This document shows positions 44,358 through 53,498 of a DNA stretch of 64,000 bases, piece by piece (the first letter of the stretch is position 1; each line of letters opens with the position of its first letter). The notes below the pieces were generated by a model that did no database searches, was not told the origin of the DNA, and was given only the letters and a program-made list of their open reading frames with translations. Made by a program: the position numbers and the translations under genes. The DNA is from Streptomyces sp. NBC_01237 (GTDB taxonomy: Bacteria > Actinomycetota > Actinomycetes > Streptomycetales > Streptomycetaceae). The DNA lies in the NCBI RefSeq assembly GCF_035917275.1, contig NZ_CP108508.1, positions 7,006,001 to 7,070,000 on the forward strand, read 5' to 3'.

Positions 44358-46646
44358 CTACGCGCCGTACGCCTTGAAGGCGATCACGTGCGCGTGCCGT
44401 GCCCCGTGCGTCGCGTCGACCACGAGTCGGAGTGCGTCGGTGCGTACGGGGCCGCCGTCCGGGGCCTTCAACGCGTGGACACGGTGGCGTCGCCGGTTGT
44501 CCGTCACCGTCAGGAGCGTGTGCCACGTACCGGCGGCGTCGCACCTCTGGACGCGGTAGTCGCGTACGAGTTCCGGCATGACCTCGTACGGGGTGCGGTG
44601 GCGGTGCAGGTTGTTGAGATACTCGTCGACGTCATCGTCGAAGACCAGGCGGATCTCGGTGAGTTCCTGCTCGTCCTGCCAGTCCAGACGGAGCCACCGG
44701 GCGTCGTCCTCCGGTGCGGAGGACCACATGTTGGGTCCGCCGTAGGGACGTTGGTATCCGCCCGCGGCCCGTTCGGGGTGGAACGCCCTTGTGCCGGGGG
44801 CCGCCCGGAAGGCGAAGGTCTGCCGGCGCAGGCCGCGGGCCTGCCACTCCAGGACCGGCTGGCCGTCCTCCTCCGGGATGTCGTGGTCGACGCCCGCGTC
44901 CCCCTCGACCTTCCTGCGCAGGGCGAGGACACCGTCGGTGCGTTCGGGGAGAAGGACGAGGGCCGTGCCGGGGCAGGCCCGGACGACGAGGATCGCGTTC
45001 CGGGGCGTGTCGGGGTGGTGGTCGAGGCGGGCCGTGACCCAGTGGGGGCCGCCCGGCGGGACGGTGACCGTGGTCGTGAGGAGGTGGTCGGCGGGGACCG
45101 CGTTCTCGGGCCTGCCCGTGCTCCACAGCTCCACGGTGAGCTCGCGGGACCGGTCGTCCGGGGCGCCGTGGACGAGCAGGTCGACCGTGTCGAGCGAGGG
45201 GTCGACCGGCAGCAGGAGGGCGAGGTCGCGGGTGAGGGGGTACGGGGTGCCGGGCGCGTCCTGCGTGGGCTCGGCGGCCAGACGGTCCAGGCAGGAGGAG
45301 GCGGTGACGCGGGCCGTGCGCGCCAGGTTGCCCGGGTCCACGTCGGCGAGGCCGATCACGGAGGCGTCCTGGCGCAGCAGCGTGCGGTGCACCAGTTCCG
45401 CTCGCTCGGTGGCGAGTTCCCGCGGCGTGAGGTTCTCGGCGACGCACAGGGCCGCGGCGGTTCCCGCGGCCTCGCCGAGTGTCGCGCAGGTGGCCATGAC
45501 ACGGGTGGCCCCGAAAGCGATGTGGGTGGCGGAGATGTTGCGCCCGGCGAAGTGCAGGTTCGTCACGTTCGCCGAGTAGAGGGAGCGCAGCGGGATGTGG
45601 AAGATGCCGTCCGCGTACCGCTGGCGCGCGCCGGGCTCCTCGGCGTACATGCCCTGTACCGGGTGGAGGTCGATGGACCAGCCGCCGAAGGCGATCCGGT
45701 CCTCGAACTGGCGCTGCTGGAGGATGTCCTGCTGGGTGAGGACGTGATCGCCGACGAAACGGCGGTACTCGCGCTTGCCGGGGAGACTGCCGACCCATTC
45801 CAGGGTGAGGTTCGCCGCGTCCGGAAACTGGCCGGAGTTCTTGATGTGGTCCCAGACACCCATGATCACGGACTGGAGCTCGTCGCGGATGCGCTCGTTG
45901 TCATGGACGGTGTCGAGCTCGCCGCCCCACTCGATCCACCAGTAGTCGCAGCCGTTGTCGCCGGTGCGCAGGATGCGGTTGCGCAGGATGGGTGTGGTCG
46001 ACAGGTCCTTGGCGTAGGCGGGCGGTACGAACTTCACCGGCCGGCCCGTGTCCCTGGTGTGGAAGAGGGTCGTCGAGCCGAGCAGCGCCCCATCCGCCTC
46101 GGACGGTGCCCAGGGCTCGTCGAACTCGGACCGCGCCTCACGGCCGATGCGGTAGCGGGCACCGGCGAGATGGCCGACCAGGCCGTCTCCGGTGCAGTCG
46201 AGGAACTGGCTCGCGCGGAAGGTGATGCGGCGCTCCGAGCCCATCATCCAGCCGGTGCAGGAGTGCACCTCGCGGCGGTCGGCGGGGCCGCTCGCGTCGA
46301 CCTCGCGTACGTCGGTGTTGAGATAGAGGTCGATGTTCGGTTCGGCGCGGACGGCGTCGAGGACGACCTGGTCCCAGTAGTAGGGGTTGCCCTCGGGGTT
46401 GCGGTACTGGTTCTCGGTGTACAACTCGCCCATGATCCCGGTCTCGCGGGCCCAGCGGTGCACGCCGTGTGCGGTGGCGCCGCAGACCCAGACACGGATC
46501 TCGCTGCTGGCGTTGCCGCCCAGGACGGGCCGGTTGTTGACCAGGGCGACGCGTCGGCCGAGCCGGGCCGCAGCGATGGCCGCGCAGGTCCCCGCCAATC
46601 CCCCGCCGATCACGGCGATGTCGTAATGGACCTCTTCTTCCCGCAC
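44358..46646 (-). CDS. FAD-dependent oxidoreductase (FAD_oxidored-type)
   Basis: A 762-residue protein. N-terminal Rossmann motif YDIAVIGGGLAGTCAAIAA with VNNRPVLGGNASSEIRV, a second FAD contact FLDCTGDGLVGHLAGARY, and a conserved FAGRNISATHIAFGATRVMA. The C-terminal ~250 residues look like beta-rich carbohydrate-binding or discoidin-like folds (LTEIRLVFDDDVDEY; RTDALRLVVDATHGA). Proteins of this architecture occur in polysaccharide-use loci and probably oxidise a sugar; the substrate is unknown. Start GTG 46646, after AAGGAGG with seven bases between. It is divergent from the ABC importer operon and shares its promoter region. Confidence 0.88.
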   Translation of the reverse strand: MREEEVHYDIAVIGGGLAGTCAAIAAARLGRRVALVNNRPVLGGNASSEIRVWVCGATAHGVHRWARETGIMGELYTENQYRNPEGNPYYWDQVVLDAVRAEPNIDLYLNTDVREVDASGPADRREVHSCTGWMMGSERRITFRASQFLDCTGDGLVGHLAGARYRIGREARSEFDEPWAPSEADGALLGSTTLFHTRDTGRPVKFVPPAYAKDLSTTPILRNRILRTGDNGCDYWWIEWGGELDTVHDNERIRDELQSVIMGVWDHIKNSGQFPDAANLTLEWVGSLPGKREYRRFVGDHVLTQQDILQQRQFEDRIAFGGWSIDLHPVQGMYAEEPGARQRYADGIFHIPLRSLYSANVTNLHFAGRNISATHIAFGATRVMATCATLGEAAGTAAALCVAENLTPRELATERAELVHRTLLRQDASVIGLADVDPGNLARTARVTASSCLDRLAAEPTQDAPGTPYPLTRDLALLLPVDPSLDTVDLLVHGAPDDRSRELTVELWSTGRPENAVPADHLLTTTVTVPPGGPHWVTARLDHHPDTPRNAILVVRACPGTALVLLPERTDGVLALRRKVEGDAGVDHDIPEEDGQPVLEWQARGLRRQTFAFRAAPGTRAFHPERAAGGYQRPYGGPNMWSSAPEDDARWLRLDWQDEQELTEIRLVFDDDVDEYLNNLHRHRTPYEVMPELVRDYRVQRCDAAGTWHTLLTVTDNRRRHRVHALKAPDGGPVRTDALRLVVDATHGARHAHVIAFKAYGA

Positions 46647-46989
46647 GGTGCGGCCTCCTTGGTGTGAAGCACGGATACTCCCCGGCGCAGCGGAGCGGCC
46701 TTGAACGTACATCACATCCATATTGTGCAACCACTGTTCAATCTTTGGGGTTCGCTGTAGGTTCCGGTTGCGGCGCTGACCTGGCCGTCGTGACACCGAA
46801 CTGCAAGCTCGGCGCAGGTGGGCCGTGTTCCGGGTTCTGCACAGAATCGGTGATTCACCGACGAAAAGGGTTGACGTCATCGCGTGATGTGGAGAACGAT
46901 CCCGCATGCTGCAACTTGTATTCATCGCAGCAGGGACGACGTTCGCGCAGGGCTACGGCGCTCCCGCCACCATCTGAGAGGACAGACCC
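46647..46989. promoter_or_regulatory. Divergent promoter of oxidoreductase and sugar-importer operons
   Basis: This 343-base A+T-richer spacer contains ATCACATCCATATTGTGC (46710-46727) and the dyads at 46835-46861. It carries promoters for both directions and is a likely IclR target region. Confidence 0.6.
46835..46861. promoter_or_regulatory. Tandem palindromes in the importer promoter
   Basis: TTCTGCACAGAA (46835-46846) is a perfect 12-base palindrome. It is followed directly by a 7-bp dyad TCGGTGA-T-TCACCGA (46847-46861). The first contains the reverse complement of the TGCAGAA seen before iclR. They lie about 130-155 bases before the permease start. Confidence 0.5.
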
Positions 46990-47916
46990 ATGAGTACGGC
47001 CGCACCTCCCCAGAAGGCGCCCCCGCCCCGTGAGCGGAGCGGGGCACGGCTCTCCAACGGTGCGTTCGCCCTGCTGCTGACCGCACCGGGCCTCGCCCTG
47101 TTCGCGGCGATCATCTTCTACCCGCTGCTGTCGGCACTGTTCACCGGCTTCTTCAGACAGGATCTGCGTCTTCCGGGACGGGAGTTCGTCGGCCTGGACA
47201 ACTTCGCCTACTGGCTGGACGGCGACTTCCTCGCCATCCTTGAGCAGACGCTGATCTTCACCGTCGGCGCGACGCTCGTCCCCTTCGTGATCGGTTTCGG
47301 GCTCGCGCTCGCCCTGAACACCGGACTCAAGGGCAGCGGCTTCCTGCGGGGCCTGTTCCTGTTCCCCTGGGTGATCCCGGGTGTGGTGGTCTCCTTCCTC
47401 TGGATGTGGATCTTCAACGCGAACTACGGAGTGCTCAACGGCGTCCTCATGGAGGCCGGGATCATCGACGAGTCCGTGGCCTGGCTCGGCCGGCCCGGCA
47501 CCGCGATGCTCGCCGTGATCGTCACCAAGACCTGGGCCAGCTTCCCCTGGATGATGGTGATGCTCCTGGCCGGTCTCCAGACCGTGCCCAAGGAGCTGCA
47601 CGAGGCGGCCTCGATGGACGGGGCGGGCTCCATCAGGCGCTTCTTCGCCGTCACCTGGCCGCAGGTCCGCGGTGTCGCCTCGATCGTGCTGCTGCTGGAG
47701 TTCATCTGGAACTTCCAGCACTTCGACACCATCTACGTCCTCACCGGCGGCGGTCCCGCCGGCACCACCGAGACGTTCGCGACCGCCGTGTACCAGACCG
47801 CCTTCAAGGGCTTCGACATCGGCCGGGCCACCGCACTGGGCGGGCTGTGGATGCTGCTCCTGCTTCTCCTCGTCGCCGTCTACCTCAGGATCACCGAGCG
47901 GAAGGGCGACGCCTGA
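46990..47916 (+). CDS. Carbohydrate ABC transporter permease (MalF-like)
   Basis: A 308-residue inner-membrane permease with about six membrane helices (LLTAPGLALFAAIIFYPLL; LLLLLLVAVYL). The cytosolic EAA-like loop ELHEAASMDGAG at about residues 205-216 contacts the ATPase. It is the first gene of a three-gene import operon with MalG-like and binding-protein genes; the ATPase is not encoded here, as usual in Streptomyces, where a shared MsiK-type ATPase serves many importers. Start ATG 46990 after GAGAGGA. The stop overlaps the next start by one base. Confidence 0.92.
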   Translation: MSTAAPPQKAPPPRERSGARLSNGAFALLLTAPGLALFAAIIFYPLLSALFTGFFRQDLRLPGREFVGLDNFAYWLDGDFLAILEQTLIFTVGATLVPFVIGFGLALALNTGLKGSGFLRGLFLFPWVIPGVVVSFLWMWIFNANYGVLNGVLMEAGIIDESVAWLGRPGTAMLAVIVTKTWASFPWMMVMLLAGLQTVPKELHEAASMDGAGSIRRFFAVTWPQVRGVASIVLLLEFIWNFQHFDTIYVLTGGGPAGTTETFATAVYQTAFKGFDIGRATALGGLWMLLLLLLVAVYLRITERKGDA

Positions 47917-48836
47917 TGACCTCCACCACCCCCACCCCTGTGTCCGCCGTCGGCCGGCCGCAGGCGTCCGCCACGCGGGCCGGGCGCGGCACCCGGCGCC
48001 GTGTGCGCAAGGACCTGCTGCGCTCGCGGATCGCCGCCTGGAGCGCGGTCGTCGTCATCGGTGCCTTCGGTCTGCTGCCGGTCTACTGGCTGCTCGCCAC
48101 CGCGCTGAGCACCCCCGAGTCGACGTTCCAGTTCCCGCCGAAGCTGATACCCACCGATCTCACCCTCGGCAACTTCACGGCCCTGGCAGAGAACGACCAG
48201 CTGATCAAGTACATGATCAACTCGCTCGTCGTGGCCTCGATCACCGCCGTGCTGAGCGTGGTCGTCGCCACCTACATGGGTTACTCGTTCTCCAAGTTCC
48301 GCTACCGGGGACGGCGGTCCCTGATGCACCTGGTACTGGCCTCCCAGATGTTCCCCCAGGCGCTTCTGCTGGTGACGCTCTACACCGTCTTCTCCAGCTT
48401 CGGCATGCTCAACACGTACAGCGCCCTGGTGCTCTCCTTCACCACGTTCACCATGCCGTTGTGCGTCTGGATGCTGAAGGGCATCTTCGACACCATCCCG
48501 GACGCCCTGCTGGAAGCGGCGTCCATCGACGGCGCCTCCCGGTGGCGGACGCTGCACTCCATCGTGGCGCCGCTGGCCGCGCCGGGGATGATCGCCGCCG
48601 GGCTCTTCGCCTTCGTGCGCGGCTGGAACGATTTCATCTTCGCGCTGACCCTTGCCGACAAGGAGAAGCAGACCCTGCCCCCCGGACTCGTCTCCACCTA
48701 CATCGGCGAATTCCAGACCGCCTGGCCCCAGTTGATGGCTGCCTCGCTCGTGGTGTCGGTCCCTGTGATCGTCGCGTTCATGTTCCTTCAGCGCTACCTC
48801 GTCGGCGGCATGACCGCCGGTTCGGTCAAGAGCTGA
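47916..48836 (+). CDS. Carbohydrate ABC transporter permease (MalG-like)
   Basis: A 306-residue inner-membrane partner of the preceding permease. An Arg-rich N-tail (RGTRRRVRKDLLRSR) precedes six membrane helices. The EAA loop ALLEAASIDGASRW at about residue 195 is intact, and YLVGGMTAGSVKS is the typical MalG ending. Its ATG overlaps the upstream stop (TGATG), so translation is coupled. The pair forms the channel for an oligosaccharide delivered by the lipoprotein at 48906. Confidence 0.93.
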   Translation: MTSTTPTPVSAVGRPQASATRAGRGTRRRVRKDLLRSRIAAWSAVVVIGAFGLLPVYWLLATALSTPESTFQFPPKLIPTDLTLGNFTALAENDQLIKYMINSLVVASITAVLSVVVATYMGYSFSKFRYRGRRSLMHLVLASQMFPQALLLVTLYTVFSSFGMLNTYSALVLSFTTFTMPLCVWMLKGIFDTIPDALLEAASIDGASRWRTLHSIVAPLAAPGMIAAGLFAFVRGWNDFIFALTLADKEKQTLPPGLVSTYIGEFQTAWPQLMAASLVVSVPVIVAFMFLQRYLVGGMTAGSVKS

Positions 48837-48905
48837 ACCCGCAGGCTCAGCCCGCGCCCTCGCCCTCACGTACCTCCCCTCCCGCACATTTCCCATGGAG
48901 AGATC

Positions 48906-50201
48906 ATGACCACCTCTGGCATCAGCCGGCGCGCGGCGCTGCGCATGTTCGGCATCGGCGCGCTCGGTGCAGCGGGCGCCGGTGTGCTCGGCGCCTGTGC
49001 GCCGTCCGGCTCCCCCTCCAACGGCGGCGACCCGAAGTCCAAGGACTTCGACTTCACCTCCTGGTCGCTCAACGAGGAGGCCGCCAAGCCCTCGATAGAG
49101 AAGATCATCGCGGCATGGGAGAAGACCGAGAAGTCGACGATCCGCGCGGTCTCGTACCCGTACAACGAGTACCTGAGCCAGCTCACCCTCAAACTGGGCG
49201 GCGGGGAGACCACGGGGGCGGTGCACCTCGACATCGCCTGGCTCGCCGCGATGGCGCAGATGGGCAAGCTGGTCGACCTCGGACCGGTGGCCGGCAAGGG
49301 CGGCTACACGGACGTGGCGCTGAAGAGCGGCCTGTACGACGGCAAGCAGTACGGGCTGCCGTGGAACACCGGATCGATCGGTGTGATCGCCAACTCCCAG
49401 CTCCTGGAGAAGGCCGGGATCAAGAAGCATCCCACCACCGTCGAGGAGTTCGAGGCCGCGCTGCGGGAGCTGAAGGGGCTCGGCGGCGGTGTCGTGCCGT
49501 ACGCCGCTGCCACCAAGGTCGCGCAGCTCAAGGACATCTTCCCGTGGATGCAGACCTTCGGCTGCGCGATGCTCGACGGCGGAAAGGTCACGATAGGCGA
49601 CGACGCCTCGGTCGACGCGGTCACCTGGTACAAGAAGCTGCATGACGAGAAGCTGATCGCCGCCGACGTGGACCGCTTCGACGCGCGCGCCCTGTTCGGG
49701 CAGGGCAAGGCCGCCTTCTACGACGACGCGATCATCGGCAAGGGTGTGACCTCCGCCCAGTCCAAGGACAAGACGCTGGCCGACGCCATGCAGCCGATGG
49801 AGCGTCCGGTGCTCAAGACCGGGGACACGCCGCAGGCGCTGCTGTGGGGCGGTGTGATCGCGATCGTGAAGGGCAAGGGTCAGGACGCGGCGACCGAGTT
49901 CGCGCTGCACACCACCACCGACCGGGCCACCACCTCCGAGTACTTCGCCGCGCGCGCACTGCCGCCGTCCACCACTGTGGGCCTGGCCGCTCCTGAGGTC
50001 GCCAAGGACACCTTCACCACGGAGTGGACCCGCAAGATCACCAGGACGGCGACCGGCAGCCCCTTCTGGCAGTTCGCGCAGAACGCCCAGATCGAGGAGG
50101 CCGTCGCCAAGCAGGTACAGGCCGTCCTCGTCGGCAAGTCGAAGCCCAAGGACGCGATGAAGCAGGCCGGCGAGGAGGCCGCCGCGCTCATCAAACGCTG
50201 A
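48906..50201 (+). CDS. Sugar-binding lipoprotein of the ABC importer
   Basis: A 431-residue solute-binding lipoprotein. Its signal has a twin-arginine-like SRRAALRMFG and a lipobox LGAC at about residues 27-30, so export may be by Tat. The mature part shows typical bacterial extracellular family 1 features: FTSWSLNEEAAKPSIEKIIA, YPYNEYLSQLTLKLGGGE, DIAWLAAMAQMGKLVDL, GLPWNTGSIGVIANSQLLEK. It captures an oligosaccharide for the permeases just upstream. The ligand is unknown, but the esterase and BNR_4 protein point to a plant or microbial polysaccharide fragment. A 69-base gap separates it from the permease gene. Confidence 0.93.
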   Translation: MTTSGISRRAALRMFGIGALGAAGAGVLGACAPSGSPSNGGDPKSKDFDFTSWSLNEEAAKPSIEKIIAAWEKTEKSTIRAVSYPYNEYLSQLTLKLGGGETTGAVHLDIAWLAAMAQMGKLVDLGPVAGKGGYTDVALKSGLYDGKQYGLPWNTGSIGVIANSQLLEKAGIKKHPTTVEEFEAALRELKGLGGGVVPYAAATKVAQLKDIFPWMQTFGCAMLDGGKVTIGDDASVDAVTWYKKLHDEKLIAADVDRFDARALFGQGKAAFYDDAIIGKGVTSAQSKDKTLADAMQPMERPVLKTGDTPQALLWGGVIAIVKGKGQDAATEFALHTTTDRATTSEYFAARALPPSTTVGLAAPEVAKDTFTTEWTRKITRTATGSPFWQFAQNAQIEEAVAKQVQAVLVGKSKPKDAMKQAGEEAAALIKR

Positions 50202-50358
50202 GGCCGAACGCCGTGGTCCGGGCCCGGCGAGCGCCGCACGCTTCGCCGGGCCCCGCTGCGTACCCCACCCCGCACGACGGCTGCGGCGGACGGCCCTCGG
50301 GCCGCTGCCGTTCCGGTCATCTCCCACGCCCCCACCCGCACCCGCGAAGGAGCTCATC

Positions 50359-51663
50359 TTGCGACGTTCCACGGTACGCACGTTCACCGCCTCGGCCGCG
50401 GCCCTGGCCGCTCTCCTCGTGCCCGCCCCGGCCGTCGGCGCCGACACCGCGCGGACCACGGCTGCCGCGGCGACCGTGATCGAGAAGGTCCCGTACGCGA
50501 TGGACGCGTCGAACCAGGCTGCCTGGTGGACGCCGGTCGCCACGTACAAGGGCCGTGGGCAGTACACGTACTTCGCCTTCAACGAGCCGGGCCCGACGGC
50601 CGCGACGCACCGGCCCGCCATCGCACGGCGTGACCCGGACGGGGTCTGGAGCCGGCTGCCGCTGCTGAACGGTGACGGGCAGCAGGCCGAGTTCCCCGAC
50701 GACAACGGCCACAACCAGCCGTCGATCGCCCGCGACGGCAGTGGTCGCCTGCACGTCTTCACCTCCATGCACGCCGACTCCTGGCGCTACTTCCGCACCG
50801 AGGCCCCCGGCGGCGACGTCACCGACCACGCATCCGAACTGCCCGATCAGGGTGTGGGCATCACCTACCCGGTCGTCACCACCGCGCCCAACGGCGACCT
50901 GTACCTGGCCGCCCGCGTCGGTACCGGCTCCGACCGGCGTCCCGGCAAGCTGTACCGGTGGGACAACGCCAACTCCCGCTGGAGCGTCGTCGCGACCTTC
51001 GCGAGTGCGCTGTACCGCTCCGTGTACCCCGACGACCTCACGGTGGACACCTCCGGCCGCGTGCACCTCCTGTACGAGTGGGCGAAGGCGCCGGCGACCG
51101 CGTTCCGCCACCAGCTCTCCTATCTGGCCTACGACCCGTCGACCGGTTCCTTCGCGGACAGTGAGAACACGACCGTCACCACGCCGGTCACGCCCGCAAC
51201 CTCCGACGTCGTCCAGGACCTCACCGCGGGAGAGGAGTGGAGCGCCGACAACGCGTACACCGGTCCTTCGGTACAGAGCGCCAAGCTCACCCTCGACGGC
51301 TCCACCCCGAAGATCGCCTACCGCTACCGCTCGGCGGACAGCGGTGGTCACTTCCGCGTGTACTACGCCTATCCGAGCGGTGGCGGCTGGGTCCGCAGGA
51401 CCGTGTACGCCGCCGGGCAGACCGCGGCCGCCCTCGGCATCACCTGGGACGAGACGGACACCAAGCGGATCTACTACGTGACCACCTCGGGCACCGACCG
51501 GGTCTTCTCCGCGACCCAGTCGGCGGACGGGGCCTGGACCGCGCAGTCCGCCGTGCCGGGCGTGAGTGCGGACCGGCTCGCGGTGCGACGGGACTCGGAC
51601 GGCCACGATGTGCTCTACCTGCCGGACACCGCACACAACACCCTTTACTACGCGACCCGTTGA
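50359..51663 (+). CDS. Secreted BNR_4 repeat protein, possible polysaccharide lyase
   Basis: A 434-residue exported protein with a signal peptide (RRSTVRTFTASAAALAALL then PAVGA). The body is a BNR_4-type beta-propeller: AATHRPAIARRDPDGVWSRL, NGHNQPSIARDGSGRLHVF, then ITYPVVTTAPNGDLYLAARV. BNR_4 proteins include ulvan-type polysaccharide lyases and uncharacterised lyase-like proteins; which, if any, activity applies here is unknown. TTG 50359 is the start: AAGGAG lies six bases before it. It follows the importer genes in the same direction, so it may cut or bind the polymer outside the cell before uptake. Confidence 0.87.
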   Translation: MRRSTVRTFTASAAALAALLVPAPAVGADTARTTAAAATVIEKVPYAMDASNQAAWWTPVATYKGRGQYTYFAFNEPGPTAATHRPAIARRDPDGVWSRLPLLNGDGQQAEFPDDNGHNQPSIARDGSGRLHVFTSMHADSWRYFRTEAPGGDVTDHASELPDQGVGITYPVVTTAPNGDLYLAARVGTGSDRRPGKLYRWDNANSRWSVVATFASALYRSVYPDDLTVDTSGRVHLLYEWAKAPATAFRHQLSYLAYDPSTGSFADSENTTVTTPVTPATSDVVQDLTAGEEWSADNAYTGPSVQSAKLTLDGSTPKIAYRYRSADSGGHFRVYYAYPSGGGWVRRTVYAAGQTAAALGITWDETDTKRIYYVTTSGTDRVFSATQSADGAWTAQSAVPGVSADRLAVRRDSDGHDVLYLPDTAHNTLYYATR

Positions 51664-52259
51664 GGAGACACGGCAGTTGTCGCCGTCCGTCCGGGTGAGG
51701 CCACGGCCGTGCGGACGGCGCAAGCGGGACAGGTCGCGGGCCGGGACAGGATCACTGCGGCCGGGACCGGCGCTCCTCTCCGTACACTCATGCGTCTCCC
51801 GTAGTCCGGCCGGACTTCGGTGTGTGTCCCGGTCACCCTCCTGTCCCGCATCCGCGCGCGGGTCAGGAGGGTGAGCGCTGTTCTTTCTCGGAACCCTCAG
51901 ATGTCGCGGGAGAGGCCAGTCGCTTATGTTCGTTTCCTTGGTGCCGGGCGCGACGAAGGTGCGTGGCGCCCGGGTGGGGTGCCATGTTGCCGTAATCGAT
52001 CACGGCAAGAATGCGTTAGCAGTGTCAACGGAGTTGTGGAACTGCTGAAGTTCGAATTTGCGTACGCATCCCGAGACGTGTGGCCATCGAGAAAGTTCCT
52101 GTGTGGAGGGGAGCCCATGACGTGCGGACCGGTGGCGTTATCGTTCCGGTGAGGGGCTCCTCGCCCACAACTCCGTTTACGTTCATTGGCTTTGTGGAGG
52201 CTGTTCGGGACGAAAAGGCGGACATCGTGGTGCGGGAGCCACACGGTCAATAGGGGTGT
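51664..52259. other. Intergenic region, no gene seen
   Basis: These 596 bases lie between the BNR_4 gene and mcrC; the two genes converge. They contain a hairpin at 51833-51874 and a moderately A+T-richer part (52000-52240). Short frames here are not supported. It marks the boundary between the sugar block and the defence island. Confidence 0.5.
51833..51874. terminator. 11-bp hairpin downstream of the BNR_4 gene
   Basis: TCACCCTCCTG at 51833-51843 pairs exactly with CAGGAGGGTGA at 51864-51874 across a 20-base loop that itself can pair (CCCGC/GCGGG). Likely transcript end of the importer/BNR_4 operon. Confidence 0.55.
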
Positions 52260-53498
52260 TCAGTGCAGTGCTGAACTGATCCAGTCCGTCGCCTGCTCCG
52301 GCGTGGTGCGGGTGTCGACGCCGAGGACATGGACGGTGCCCAACAGGCCGTTGGGGCCCCGCACCCGGAGGATGCGCTGGGCGTTGCCGCCCGTCCGGGG
52401 GTGGACGATGACGGCGATCGGGTCTTCGGCAGGCCCGTAACCGCCGCCGTAGGTAAGGAGCTGGTGGACGTCGTCCGCGCTCACCCCGTGCCGGTCGTAG
52501 CGCTTGTACTTGGCGTCCACCGGCAGCAATCTGCGGTGTGCCGTGCCGCGTGCCGGGAGGCTGAGCAGAAGGTCGGGCCGGAACGTCGAGGTGTTGCCCA
52601 GGTCTCCGCGGACGATGATGCCGGCGCCGTTTCCGCCGGGTACGGCGTGGCCGCCGCGAGGGCCGACGGCCTCGGTGCCGAGACGGCGTACGACGGCTTC
52701 CCAGAGCGCGGGCATCCTGAGCAGGAGGCCGTCCGCCGTGGCGCCCTGGTCGGCGAGCAGGTCGCTCACGCCCCCGCCGCGCAGCAGCAGGCGGGCCCAG
52801 GTGTGGGCGTGGCGGTAACGGGCGTTGAGGCGGGTGTAGTGGGTGCAGTCCAGGGCGCGGAGCGCCGCTGCGGGGGTCGGCGCCTCTGGGAAGGCGCCAG
52901 CGATGTCGTGCAGGGCGCGCGCCAGGTCCGGGCTGGTGGTCGGACCGAGTGCCGCCTTCAGCGCGCTCCCCAGAACGCGGTTGTCCCAGATGTCCGCCTC
53001 CCGGTCGAAGGTGCGCATGTGTAGCTGGTCCAGCTGCCCGTAGCGCCGGGTGGCCTGGGCGGCGACGTCCAGGCGTCCCCGGAGCACCGAGTCGACGCTC
53101 CGGCGGCGTACGTAGTCCCGGCGCAGGCCCTCCCGCAGCAGCCGCTCGCACTGTTCGAGCAGGGCGGCGGCAATCAGGTCGGCGTAACCGTCGGGGCCGG
53201 TGGCCCAGCGCCTCGCCGTCGCCGGGACGGGCGTAACGAGGGCGTAGGCGAGCCAGCTCATGAGCTGCTCTCCCGGAATGGCGAACTTGGGGGAGATGAC
53301 CACGCGGACGCGGTCCAGGACCAGGACGCCGACGGTCGCGTCGGCCTTGAGGCGCCAGCCGGTGCGCTCCCTGCTCAGGGTGAGGCAGCCCCGTGCCTGA
53401 AGGGCCTGCAGACGGTCTATGTCCCGCGGAGTGAGTTGGCCGGGCTCCAGCGGGGCGGACTCGTACTCACCGAGAGGGACCGGGACGCGGTCAGGCAT
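52260..53498 (-). CDS. mcrC: McrC-family endonuclease subunit
   Basis: A 412-residue McrC-type nuclease partner of McrB. Seen: N-terminal McrC features (YESAPLEPGQLTPRDIDRLQ; GVLVLDRVRVVISPKF), the RGRLDVAAQATRR and DREADIWDNRVL motifs, and the PD-(D/E)xK nuclease core TFRPDLLLSLP with VDAKYKRYD at about residue 327. All catalytic residues are present. With McrB it forms a GTP-dependent type IV enzyme that cuts modified DNA, or a related anti-phage complex. The ATG at 53498 overlaps the mcrB stop by 8 bases, so translation is coupled. The gene faces the sugar block, with its terminator region before 52260. Confidence 0.93.
   Translation of the reverse strand: MPDRVPVPLGEYESAPLEPGQLTPRDIDRLQALQARGCLTLSRERTGWRLKADATVGVLVLDRVRVVISPKFAIPGEQLMSWLAYALVTPVPATARRWATGPDGYADLIAAALLEQCERLLREGLRRDYVRRRSVDSVLRGRLDVAAQATRRYGQLDQLHMRTFDREADIWDNRVLGSALKAALGPTTSPDLARALHDIAGAFPEAPTPAAALRALDCTHYTRLNARYRHAHTWARLLLRGGGVSDLLADQGATADGLLLRMPALWEAVVRRLGTEAVGPRGGHAVPGGNGAGIIVRGDLGNTSTFRPDLLLSLPARGTAHRRLLPVDAKYKRYDRHGVSADDVHQLLTYGGGYGPAEDPIAVIVHPRTGGNAQRILRVRGPNGLLGTVHVLGVDTRTTPEQATDWISSALH

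Noticed and set aside
47880..50768. Leftward 962-codon open frame over the importer genes
   Set aside because: Antisense to clear permease and binding-protein genes; composition typical of high-G+C shadows.
51820..52152. Rightward 110-codon frame after the BNR_4 gene
   Set aside because: No ribosome site or likeness, and it overlaps a hairpin.
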